Shown here in pieces: positions 55,048 through 64,000 of a stretch of DNA of 64,000 bases. The notes under the pieces were generated by a model that was not told the origin of the DNA, searched no databases, and saw nothing but the letters and a program-made list of their open reading frames with translations. Source of the stretch: Eublepharis macularius (lineage: Eukaryota > Chordata > Lepidosauria > Squamata > Eublepharidae); assembly GCF_028583425.1 (NCBI RefSeq), contig NC_072791.1, forward strand, positions 10,993,868-11,057,867, given 5' to 3'. The translations under genes and the position numbers were made by a program. Numbering within the stretch: the first letter of the stretch is position 1; each line of letters begins with the position of its first letter.

Positions 55048-56058
55048 CTGAAATACAAAGAGTTATGTTTTTACAAATACAACGCTATGTTTTTGTCTGC
55101 TTACTTTTAAAAAACGGTATATTAATTGAAGGGTTACTCAATTTCACAAGTTTATTGTATAGAAGAGCATGTGTATAAGTAAGAGACCGGACAAGAGTAA
55201 ATCCCTGGTCAAAGGTATCTATGCTGAACCATTCTTCATTTAGCACTACTTTGGAAAAACATCAGATCTCAATAGGAAAGCTGTCCCAATGCCAAAAGAT
55301 CTCAGTATTTAAGACTATCTTGTATGCTAAACTGCCAGTCTAAAGAGCAGGATATGAAGAAAAGGTAGTTTCAGTGGTGTATAAAAAAGAATTGGGAAAT
55401 AACTCCTATAACATTATATATAATTTTATCATAATTATGGCTTCACCAAAAGAGGGCCTACATGCCATTACTCTGCCTCTTAGTCTAGATTTTCTCATCA
55501 AGTACCATAGGAAGGAAGTCCCTCTTTTATTCTATACTGCCCCTGTTACCAGAGGATGGGGAAATCATCCAATATCCTTTTTCCGTAGCAATTCCACAGC
55601 ATTTTCCACAGCAATTTGAAAATATTTTTATTCATGTCTAACACTGATTTTGTTATATCGTGGCAAAGTTGTGAATTTGGTGATGTTCCCTTATTGAACT
55701 GTTTAGTTATTTCCCCCTGATCCCTTAGAGCCAAAAGCTTGTGCTATAGTTTCAGTTTCCCTTCTGGTTGTTGGCTGTTAGTTTCTACTCAGCAAGAGGC
55801 CAGGAAAGGCCCTGCTTTTGTTCCAATAAAACTTTCAATTCTTCTGGCATGGTGTACTTACAGAATTATTACAGATTTATTCCACCCTTATATATTTCAC
55901 AACATCTTTAACAGGAAGAAAATTAACTCTTCCCTTAATTGAGTCACATTTTGAGCTTTAGTTGCCTTGGATCTAAATTTGTCGGGAACTTATTCTCCCT
56001 CTAGAGTTAATTCTTCTTTCCTTCCCGAGGCCTCTAGAATTCTCGGGCTTTAAACTGA
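55048..56058. other. PSAT1 intron 8, part nearest the last exon
   Basis: About 1 kb with no coding or clear repeat family. The intron 8 acceptor (ctgaaat on the plus strand) is at 55048. Confidence 0.6.
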
Positions 56059-56260
56059 GAGCCAAGCTACAAGTGACGCCTTACACAGGTTGGACACTTG
56101 TCAGCTTCCCTCAAGTTTTGATGGGAAATGTAGGCGCCCTGGTTTTACAGCTTGGCTCTCCATTATAGCTGCAAGACCAAGATGCCTACATTTCCCATCA
56201 AAACTTGAGGGAAGCTGACAAGTGTCCAACCTGTGTAAGACGTCACTTGTAGTTTGGCTC
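56059..56260. mobile_element. Palindromic MITE, family 1, copy A
   Basis: 202 bp, almost a perfect palindrome with ends gagccaagctacaagtgacg and its complement. TGA flanks it on both sides (56056-56058 and 56261-56263), a 3 bp duplication. No coding. In a PSAT1 intron. Confidence 0.82.
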
Positions 56261-56521
56261 TGAGGGAAATATTTTTAGAACCTAATTTGGAGTGAATGTC
56301 TTGAATCTCCATTAGAGGGAGCAGTTGAAATTCTTTTTCAGGGATAGAAGGATTCTCCTTATTCTGAGTGCTCAGTTCTGTAGTACAATGGCAATACACA
56401 TTCACGTAACTGAAAATATCCAGAATGAAGTAATATCCAGATTTTCACACGTTTCCATAAAATTAATGAAAGCTGCCAGCTCAATAAAACATTTCCAATT
56501 GCTTATCATGGTTCATGATTA

Positions 56522-56713
56522 TCATGGGCTGAATTCACACTTACCGGCATAGAGCTAAACAGTCGGAATGACAGCGTCTTCCTGGCGCTTTTTCTGACCT
56601 CATCGTGCCATGAGAGCCGCATCGTGGCGCGATGACATCATAAAACGTGCCACGAAGACGCTATCATTCCGACTGTTTAGCTCTATGCCGGTAAGTGTGG
56701 ATTCAGCCCATGA
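56522..56713. mobile_element. Palindromic MITE, family 2 (Tc1/mariner-like by its TA flanks)
   Basis: 192 bp with long inverted ends (tcatgggctgaattcacac, ttaccggcatagagc, aaacagtcggaatga) flanked by TA on both sides. TA duplication points to the Tc1/mariner superfamily. No coding. Confidence 0.75.
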
Positions 56714-56883
56714 TAGGAAGAATAGTTAGAAGAATGTATTCATGCTCTCTCAGAATGAGAGAAATGCTAAAAAGAATAGGGAGTGATTTACATACAGAAT
56801 TAAATTCAGACTACAGCACAAATTACTGAGTTTTAAAAGCCTAAATTTACCCAACATATCCATAATTAGGTTAAATCCAAAAA

Positions 56884-56985
56884 GGTTTCCTTTTATTTAT
56901 TTATTTAATGTATTTGTTCGATTTATATTCCGCCCTCTGCACATCAGCAGGCTCAGGGTCAGGTACAATGATTTCCTGTATTATA
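56884..56985 (-). mobile_element. SINE or LINE tail fragment
   Basis: A tttatttatttattt edge followed by attccgccctctgc and ggctcagggtcaggtac resembles the 3' ends of squamate SINEs of L2-type tail. Too short to name. Confidence 0.45.
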
Positions 56986-58338
56986 TTCGGGGGAGAAGTT
57001 TTTAAGTTCTGATGTAGAGCCTTTACCACTTGTGCATATATATGAGAAAGATTAAACCTATCATTTGAACTTTGGAAGCTAAAACTGTCATCAGAGTTTT
57101 AAGATTTACTTTAAACATTCAATATCAGAAAGAAAAGATCCCTAGCTTCAAGGACCATTTTTTTTCCAGTTCAGGAATCAGAAATTTTAGTTTGTTTAAA
57201 AACAGGGAGGGATCGCAACACTACTGAGCTTTTGAGCATCTTACCTGAGAAGTAAAAGTTTATATAGATTTCTATACATATATATATTGCCCTGTGGAGT
57301 GAAAATAGGCATTGAAAGATATAGAACAAATACTTTTCTAAAAATTTAGAGACAATACATTTGAACTATATAATCCCAAACCAAACCTTCAACAATGTGG
57401 AAGTCTCTTAATATTATAAGAAATAATTACAAAAAACAGATTAAAGGATTGGCAACCATCGTATTGCAGAAATAGACAGTTGGGTTTTGAGTTTCCACAT
57501 TCTTCCAGACTATCAAAGCACACACTGCTTTCACACACTGATATAAAACTCACAATCCAGGTAATTTTAAAATTTTAAACCAAAACAAAGGAACCCAAAT
57601 TGAAAAGGGAAGGGGGGAAATGTGTAATTGTCTTGCCATCCCCCCTGCCCAGGTCAGGGGAAATCTGCTCCTACCTGTAGTGATCTGGCCCCACTCACCT
57701 CACCAGCAGGGATGGGGGGAGGCAGAGACCCAGTGGGAGGAGCACATGATTTTCCAGTGCAACGGAGGAGCTGCAGGGCATGCTGAAACCCAGTTCACTA
57801 AAAATCACCTCCAAGTAACTGGCAATTTTTACTGATCTGAGCACACTCCACAGGTACTCCATCTTCTAGTGAAACTAGAGAGCTGTGGTTTGTAAAGCTC
57901 AGTTCAGTAAGAAATTTTGCATCAATATCAGGGGATGGTGTCTTTTTAGCAACTGCTTCGAAAGGAGCTGAAGTTTTGTTTGCCTCAGCAACTTCAGCAG
58001 GAAGACGAATCTATATGGTCCTTGTTTAGCTTGAATCATTTGAGGAAAAAGAACAAAGCCCAAACTAATGGGGGAAGGGGATGACATTGAGCACAAGCAA
58101 AATGAAAAGGGAAAATTGCAACAAAAAACATCAGAACGGGTGAACATAAAGCATTTGAGGGGAAGCACTAATTCCAACCACCACACAAACTGGTAAGAAC
58201 AAATAATCAGTGCGGCTTAATAACAGTATTTTTTCAGACAATTCTGAGAATATGAGATAGTTTTATTGTGCATCATTAGCATTGTCTTTCTTGTGCACCA
58301 ACTGATCTCTGACAAACATTCTTCAGTGATTGCCTTAC
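56986..58338. other. PSAT1 intron 8, part nearest exon 8
   Basis: No coding or clear repeat seen; one GC-rich patch at about 57630-57780 may be an old repeat. Exon 8 donor (gccttac on the plus strand) is at 58332-58338. Confidence 0.55.
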
Positions 58339-58476
58339 CTATGTCCTTTCAGAGATATCATGTTGTATTCTCCAGCTTTATCAAGGAATTTCTTCTCCAG
58401 GGCCTCATCTCCCTTAATACTGCCAATCCGGAAAGGAACATTCATCCTGCTTCGGTTCTTTCTCTCTACAGGGCAC
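58339..58476 (-). CDS. PSAT1: PSAT1 penultimate exon (matches human exon 8)
   Basis: The minus strand reads [18 protein letters not shown], then [20 protein letters not shown] and LKGHR, close to human PSAT1 (CPVEPQNRSKMNIPFRIG, LKGHR). The exon is 138 bp, exactly 46 codons, starts after a ttttcag acceptor and ends before gtaagg. In human PSAT1 an exon of this size (exon 8) is skipped in the shorter isoform, and skipping here would also keep the frame. The His-Arg at its end helps bind the substrate phosphate in the SerC family. A BovB-like retroposon lies about 30 bp upstream of its acceptor. Human residue exchanges are mild. Confidence 0.96.
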
Positions 58477-58506
58477 CTGAAAATTTCACAGAAGTATATT
58501 AAGATG

Positions 58507-58609
58507 CAGAGGCAGGCAATGGCAAACCACTTCTGTTAGTCTCTTGCCATAAAAACCGTGTAAGGTCGCCATAAGTCAGCTATGACTTGAGGGCACTCTC
58601 CACCACCAC
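58507..58609 (+). mobile_element. BovB-like LINE/SINE tail, next to PSAT1 exon 8 acceptor
   Basis: 103 bp with ggcaggcaatggcaaaccac, then ggtcgccataagtcagct and atgacttgagggca, and a cca-repeat tail: the 3' end shared by squamate BovB LINEs and their SINEs. The 9-mer attaagatg flanks it (58498-58506 and 58610-58618). It is antisense to PSAT1 and ends 30 bp before exon 8 as transcribed. Confidence 0.8.
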
Positions 58610-58618
58610 ATTAAGATG

Positions 58619-59120
58619 ACCTTTTATTTATTAACTAGCTATTAATCTACTACATTTTAAGTAAGACAGATTGTGGCTGGGTTCAATGCTGTTGAGAAGT
58701 AGGTTTTTTCCAGCTTCCTCATAGCATTATGGTCCATTTAAGCACATCCCGAAGTTTCACTATTTTTTGCCAATCTTTCTCAAACCTTCTTTGCTGTGAA
58801 ATTTTGAAAAAAATCACAGCAAACCTTAGATGATTGCAGCGTGGATGAAAATGTTCCAGATTTGCCTTGTCTCACCTACATGGCAGCCATTTTCCCAGTC
58901 CCCATGGCAGCCACCTCCCCCCACCATCATAGGGCTTTAAAATTGGCATTTGTTATAGCAATATAATGCTAGGACAATCTGTTTATCCAATTCTCTGAAA
59001 TCCCAGCTTCCCTTTTTTTAAAAAAAGCTAAGCATATAGCCCTTTCATTGGGGAAAGGATTGTGCTAAAGGTAATGGTACACAAAAATGTGAAACACTGT
59101 AGACTGTAAGGGGAAAGAAG
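58619..59120. other. PSAT1 intron 7, unrecognised stretch
   Basis: No coding or clear repeat seen. Confidence 0.55.
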
Positions 59121-59180
59121 TTAATATTTGGTTGTTGTGGGTTTTCCGGGCTGTACTGCCGTGGTCTTGGCATTGTAGTT

Positions 59181-59224
59181 CCTGACGTTTCGCCAGCAGC
59201 TGTGGCTGGCATCTTCAGAGGTGT
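59181..59224 (-). ncRNA. Hammerhead-ribozyme-like motif in Penelope pLTR
   Basis: Same core as at 19643-19685. Confidence 0.66.
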
Positions 59225-59406
59225 AGCACCAAAAGACAGAGATCTCTCAGTGTCCCAGTGTGGAGAAGATGTTGGCAGGTTTGGGCTGAGTCATCCTGTA
59301 GGAGTTTCCCAGACTCAGCCCAAACCCACTTTCCTGAGTAGTTATAAATTACCTGCCAACATCTTTTCCACACTGTGACACTGAGAGATCTCTGTCTTTT
59401 GGTGCT

Positions 59407-59450
59407 ACACCTCTGAGGATGCCAGCCACAGCTGCTGGCGAAACGTCAGG
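59407..59450 (+). ncRNA. Hammerhead-ribozyme-like motif in Penelope pLTR
   Basis: Core CTGAGGA (fits CUGANGA), the GCCAGC/GCTGGC stem, GAAA and CGTCAGG. Confidence 0.66.
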
Positions 59451-59549
59451 AACTACAATGCCAAGACCACAGCAATACAGCCCATAAAACCCACAACAAC
59501 CATTGTTCTCCGGCCGTGAAAGCCTTCGACAATAGATTGATTAATATTT

Positions 59550-59720
59550 ATTTGTATTTATTTACTTTGTATATAGCCTGCCTTTTCTCCCCAATGGGGA
59601 CACAAAACAACTTACATTGTGCTCTTCTCCTCCCGTTAGCCTCACAATAGTCCTGTGTGCTAAGTTAGGATGAGAGAATGTGACTGGCTGTGACAGAACC
59701 CTGGGATTCAATATGGCTCA
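59550..59720 (-). mobile_element. SINE-like fragment
   Basis: A tatttatttact-rich edge, then tagcctgccttttctccc and cctcacaatagtcctgtg, resembles the 3' half of squamate tRNA-SINEs read on the minus strand. Diverged. Confidence 0.5.
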
Positions 59721-59813
59721 GGAGCAGCACCTAAAGTGTCTGGGTTCTTGTATGCCTGGGGCTGACATAAGAAAAACACTTTATCCACCAGTATCAGGAG
59801 AAGGGAGCTCTGA

Positions 59814-60015
59814 GAGCCAAGCTACAAGTGACGCCTGACACAGGTTGGACACTTGTCAGCTTACCTCAAGTTTTGATGGGAAATGTAGGCGTCCTGGTTT
59901 TACAGCTTGGCTCTCCATTACAACTGCGAGACCAGGATGCCTACATTTCCCATCAAAACTTGAAGGAAGCTGACAAGTGTCCAACCTGTGTCAGGCGTCA
60001 CTTGTAGCTCGGCTC
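59814..60015. mobile_element. Palindromic MITE, family 1, copy B
   Basis: 202 bp, ends gagccaagctacaagtgacg and complement, flanked by TGA (59811-59813 and 60016-60018). Same length as copy A. Confidence 0.85.
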
Positions 60016-60018
60016 TGA

Positions 60019-60912
60019 CTCTCTAAATCTTACACTCTGAAAATCATGTTGGTCTCTAAGCTGCCACTGGCCTAAAATCCTACTTTATCCTCCATTTCAC
60101 ATTGGTGTTGCCTGGACAACTTAATCCTTTTTTGACAAAGAGCAACTGGTTTGTGCTAGATCCCCTTTTCGTCATGGAAGTGTAGAGAAATTAATGTGGG
60201 ACTATCCTGTTCTCTGATTGGTAGCAGTAGTCTTTGACATCAGCGATGGAGCTTTGCTGGGGATTGGTTAGATCCACTAATCAATCTTGCTGAGGAGGCT
60301 GGCTTAGGTCAGACTCCATTGCCCATAAATATCTGGGAGCTCTGGACTTTCCTTTGTCCCCACTTCAGAACATCTGGAGACCCCAAGACCAGCGGGCCAG
60401 GAATTACAATCTCCTCTACTATCTTGGTACTGCAAGGAACTCTGTGTATGCTCTGAGGAACCTGCTATAACCCAGGCAAAAGTGTCCTTAGATGAGTTAG
60501 ATCAACACTATTGATTTTATCTGAGAGACTGTGCGCTGTGTGACAGTGTGTTCTTCCCTGTGTTTTTTATTTTGTCCTCTTTCCTACCCCTTTTGAATCC
60601 ACCCACCCCCTTTTTTTCTAAAACAAACCTTCTTTCTATAAAGACATTTGAGGAAGGGCTTCCATAGTACAATAGTTTTCTCTGGGATATTTCTCTGAAT
60701 CTCTTCCCTATGTGCCAGACTGCATGGGTGCTACATAATTTGCTATAAGGTACTGTATGTAAGGAGTGAGTTGGAAGGACACCTTCTCAGAGGGTCAGTC
60801 TATATGTTCTCAAGAGGTCCCTGTGTGGCAGCAACTGATTACCAGGGTGCTTTCCAAGGAAACTTTCTCAGTAAGAAAGGTCACTCTTTCCCCCCTCCTA
60901 ACCATAACGCTG
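60019..60912. other. PSAT1 intron 7, unrecognised stretch
   Basis: About 0.9 kb with no coding or clear repeat seen. Confidence 0.5.
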
Positions 60913-61012
60913 ACCCAAAGTCACCCAATGAGCTTCCATGGCACAGTGAGGCTTCAAACCCGGGTCTCCCAGGTCCTACGCTGACCCTCTAATCACTACC
61001 TGCCTCAGCAGG
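60913..61012 (-). mobile_element. tRNA-derived SINE fragment (Sauria-like)
   Basis: On the minus strand it shows gtagtgattagagggtcag, gggagacccgggtttgaagc (B-box-like) and attgggtgacttt. Confidence 0.65.
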
Positions 61013-61269
61013 ACACTGACTTGGAAGTAAGGCACATTGAACTTGGGGGACACTTTCTAAGTTAAACGTATTATTGTTATTATAGGTATTTTGTGGATCA
61101 TGCTGAACATTTGTTCTTTCCGCTCAAAGCTCTCACTTCATGGCAAGCTTATCATTTAAGGGACTGAAAGCTGTATCTTTCCAAAACTAACACCCACATA
61201 TCACAATGTCCTGGAAACTGGGGGAGGCAGTTTTATCACATCCATTGATCGCCAAATCTGAGTCTCTTC

Positions 61270-61870
61270 TTTGTATTTGTATTTGCAGATGATACCCAAC
61301 TCTATATCTCACTATCCAGGCACCCACAAGATTCAGTAGAAATCATGGGTTGCTGCCTGACAGCCGTGGTGAAATGGCTGAAAACATTTGAAACTGTACC
61401 CAGACAGGATGGAAGTGATGCTTGTTGAGAAAGCAGAGATTCTGAAGGACATTGTCCTCCCCACTTTCGATGGAATTCGTCTGACCCTTGCAGACTCAGA
61501 GCGGAACCACAAGTGACGCCTGACACAGGTTGGACACTAGTCAGCTTCCCTCAAGTTTTGATGGGAAATGTAGGCGTCCTGGTCTTGCAGCTTGGCTCTC
61601 CGACTGCTGTCCAATGGACTTTTCAATTGTCACTTGTCCAACATTCCGCCAAGCTGCCTACATTTCCCGCCAAAACTTGAGGGAAGCTGACAAGTGTCCA
61701 ACCTGTGTCAGGCGTCACTTGTGGTTCCGCTCTCAGTTAAGAGCCTGGAGATTGTACTAGAACCAGTACTATTTCTAGAAAAACCAGTTAAGGCAGCCAC
61801 AAAAAATGCTTTCTACACCCTCTCCCTAGCCTGGAAAAAGGCGGACTAGAAATTAAATAAAATACATAAA
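61270..61870 (+). mobile_element. L2-clade LINE 3' fragment, split by a MITE
   Basis: The plus strand reads FADDTQLYISLS (catalytic block), VVKWLKTF, a shifted LVEKAEILKDIVLPTFDGI and RLTLADS. The palindromic MITE at 61499-61732 interrupts it, and it resumes with VKSLEIVLEPVLFLEKPV. It ends in an AT-rich tail with repeated aaacaaac near 61870. Old and broken. Confidence 0.78.
61499..61732. mobile_element. Palindromic MITE, family 1, copy C
   Basis: 234 bp with ends gagcggaaccacaagtgacg and complement. TCA flanks it (61496-61498 and 61733-61735). The interrupted L2 frame reads on across the single TCA, which proves the 3 bp duplication. Confidence 0.88.
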
Positions 61871-62235
61871 CAAACAAACATTGTAAAAGCAACATAGAGG
61901 CCAATACAAATTGTTCCAGGAGAGGTTCAAAATTAGTTTTTAAAAAAACTGCCATTTTCACTAACTTTCAGTTCCAAAAGGTTATTAGCCTCAGAACACA
62001 GAAAGGAAGGGAACATTAACCAATGTTGACCATTAACGAAACCTAAAGCAAACCAACAGATCTGCAAATCTTGCAGATTTGAAGGAGGGTAGCGGAGTGG
62101 TGTAATCTAGCCCCACTCCGATCAATAGCAATTCTTCCTCATGAAGACATAGCTTTTAACCATTAACTCCTCCCTTCTGCAAAGAAAAAAAAAGCGTCAC
62201 GTGGATATTTTGCAGATGACTCATGAGAGAATCTA
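61871..62235. other. PSAT1 intron 7, unrecognised stretch
   Basis: No coding or clear repeat seen. Confidence 0.5.
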
Positions 62236-62469
62236 GAGCAGAACCACAAGTGACAAAAGGCACAGATTGGACACTTGTCAGCTTCCCTCAAGTGTTGATG
62301 GGAAATGTAGGTGTCCTGGTCCTGCAGCTTGGCTCTCCAACTGCTGTCCAATGGACTTTTCAACTGTCACTTGTCCAACATTCCGCCAACCTGCCTACAT
62401 TTCCCATCAAAACTTGAGGGGAGCTGACAAGTGTCCAATCTGTGCCTTTTGTCACTTGTGGTTCTGCTC
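62236..62469. mobile_element. Palindromic MITE, family 1, copy D
   Basis: 234 bp, same subtype as copy C by length and centre. Flanks are cta and taa, so the 3 bp duplication is imperfect. Confidence 0.83.
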
Positions 62470-62479
62470 TAAGCGACAG

Positions 62480-62705
62480 GGTGTGCAGGAGAGCCCAAGT
62501 ACCAGGTTTGATTCCCCACTCCTCCACGTATAGCCAGCTGGGTGACCTTGGGTCAATCACAGCTTCTAGGAGCTCTCTCAGCCCCACTCACCTCACAGGG
62601 TGATTGTTGTTGTGGGGACAATGATAACATACTTTGTAAACCACTCTGAGTGGGTGCCAAGTCATCTTGAAGGGCGGTATATAAATCGAATGTTGTTATT
62701 ATTCG
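62480..62705 (+). mobile_element. Sauria-type SINE
   Basis: The plus strand has a B-box (ggtttgattcc), then ccactcctccac, agccagctgggtgacctt, tctctcagccccactcacct and a ggcggtatataaatcga end. These are the hallmark blocks of the tRNA-derived SINE of squamates. The 5' head is degraded. Confidence 0.82.
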
Positions 62706-63165
62706 AATGATCCAAAACACAATCAACAATAAGCAGAGGTCACATGTTATTGACTGGCCTTGCTAAGCTGATACAGGTTTCCACCAGAGACCTAAGTATC
62801 AAACAGATATCGGCATAATATGTACGCTGTTCCTAGGAGCGCCATCTTTTGCAGTTCTGTAGGTGTTATGTCAGAAAGCTGTTGTTTTTCCATACAAATT
62901 GCAAAGTTCTGCAGGAAAATGATTTGTCCTTAAACTGCGACTTCATATGTCCAGTAAAGCAGGTACTGTATATTCAGATGTGCATTTTTTTATTTTAAAA
63001 AATTGCTCTGAGGAATCACAGCAGAACAGGTAATAGTTAGGCTAGAGGCCAGTAAATTGCCCTACTTGACCCCATCAACTAGACAAAAAGGCAGCAGTCA
63101 AGTTAATGCCAGCTGGCCCGTTTAGCCACATCTGATGACACAGTGGAAGGATAAGATTGTTTCAC
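62706..63165. other. PSAT1 intron 7 or upstream, unrecognised stretch
   Basis: No coding or clear repeat seen. Confidence 0.5.
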
Positions 63166-63168
63166 CAT

Positions 63169-63820
63169 GGCCGTCGTCACACGGGCCCTTATTTCGTCAC
63201 TAGACTTATTTCGTCACTAGAAATAGTTTCTTCTGTTATCATTATTAGAACAGATTCTCCCATCTTTTGACGACTGCTTGCGCTTCCAATCAGTCACATT
63301 AAAAAGGAAAAGCGCAATTCGACAGTCTGTCAAAGTGCCTCTGGAAACGGGGACCAAAAAATCCCGCCCCTTTAAAAAAATTTTTTTTTGCATATTTGTG
63401 CTATATCACTCTTCTATTATACCAGTGTTGTGCTAGGCCAACCCAAAAGTCAACCGTGATAGGTAGCAGAGGTTTCCCGCCCATGGCAGAATAGTGCTAT
63501 AGCACTATAAGGCTGACGTTTTTTTAAAAAAAAATTACTTTGAGGCTTAATTGCGGGTCCCGCTGGGGCTTGTGGGAGTGTAGGGCAGGAGAATCAGTGT
63601 CACGTGAGACAGATGATTGGGGAGAGCGAGCGTTTTGGTGTTGCAAAGCATTCATAGTCGATCCAGGGCATTCACATGGAAGTGGATAAAGACGACATAA
63701 AGAGTCACAAAGCGTGAATTGGGGGAAACGGCAAAACCGCAAGAGAGCGGGAATAAGGTGAGCATTCAGTGGGAGTTGGCGCTAGTTTGGCACTAAATTT
63801 ATGGCCGTGTGACGACGGCC
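63169..63820. mobile_element. Non-autonomous DNA transposon with 16 bp inverted ends
   Basis: 652 bp, ends ggccgtcgtcacacgg and exact complement, flanked by CAT (63166-63168 and 63821-63823). No coding. The superfamily is unclear; a 3 bp duplication fits PIF/Harbinger best but is not proof. Confidence 0.78.
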
Positions 63821-63950
63821 CATATGTAAGCTTGCAGATAAATATGAGAAGCAACTCCTACTCTTTACCACAATGCTCTCAACAACTCATGCAACAACAA
63901 ACAATTGCTGTCTATAACCACAGGCACAGAGAACAGGTATTGGTTATACA

Positions 63951-64000
63951 GAGCGGAACCACAAGTGACGCCTGACACAGGTTGGACACTTGCCAGCTTC
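63951..64000. mobile_element. Palindromic MITE, family 1, copy E (cut by window end)
   Basis: Starts gagcggaaccacaagtgacg and follows the family up to the last base of the window. Confidence 0.85.

Larger units (their letters stand above)
59130..59540. mobile_element. Penelope pLTR foldback (two pLTRs in inverted order, no coding)
   Basis: A minus-oriented pLTR (59130-59290) is joined to a plus-oriented pLTR (about 59310-59540). The 9-mer ttaatattt flanks the pair (59121-59129 and 59541-59549), so it inserted as one unit. Hammerhead-like cores lie at 59181-59224 (minus) and 59407-59450 (plus). Confidence 0.85.

Noticed and set aside
58619-64000. Search for PSAT1 exon 7 upstream of exon 8
   Set aside because: I found no minus-strand stretch coding for the expected conserved blocks, so exon 7 is probably outside the window.

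Overview
The window looks like a piece of a squamate reptile (lizard or gecko) nuclear genome. The reasons are a vertebrate gene with introns, tRNA-derived Sauria-type SINEs, a BovB-like tail, CR1 and L2 LINEs, several L1 lineages, Penelope-like elements, hAT-type non-autonomous transposons, a Ty1/copia element and a Ty3/gypsy element of the Gmr1 type. There are no bacterial operons. The only host gene I can support is PSAT1 (phosphoserine aminotransferase), minus strand. Its last two coding exons are at 58339-58476 and 54942-55047; the other exons must lie beyond position 64000.

Positions 1-21.6 kb are a nest of retroelements. An L2-clade LINE on the minus strand (pieces 8992-9030, 15131-15977, 20904-21618) was hit by one L1 (1-8991, itself carrying two hAT-type elements at 1494-5056 and 5653-7373), by a second, nearly intact L1 (9031-15128) and by an L1 copy that holds only the 5'UTR (15978-20887). 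That last copy was in turn hit by a Penelope complex (16740-20719) that encloses a gypsy fragment. Target-site duplications prove most of these joints.

Positions 21.6-47.2 kb are dominated by a large inverted duplication. The left arm (to about 32121) and right arm (about 40228-47168, reverse order) share the series L2 / solo copia-family LTR / unclassified sequence / APE-type LINE / short tandem modules. After the duplication the left arm received a whole-looking copia element (23962-29335) with near-identical LTRs, and the right arm still holds the empty target site. The right arm received a Penelope fragment and a Gmr1-like gypsy element (47169-53128). The roughly 8 kb spacer between the arms holds a 195 bp duplication, a 12-unit satellite of about 152 bp, an older L1 with a Penelope insertion, and a CR1 fragment.

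Positions 53.1-64 kb are the 3' flank, last exons and introns of PSAT1, peppered with palindromic MITEs (five copies of one family), SINEs, an L2 fragment and a Penelope foldback. The elements do not work together as a system. The value of the window is its stratigraphy (who jumped into whom), plus a retroposon lying about 30 bp from the splice acceptor of PSAT1 exon 8.
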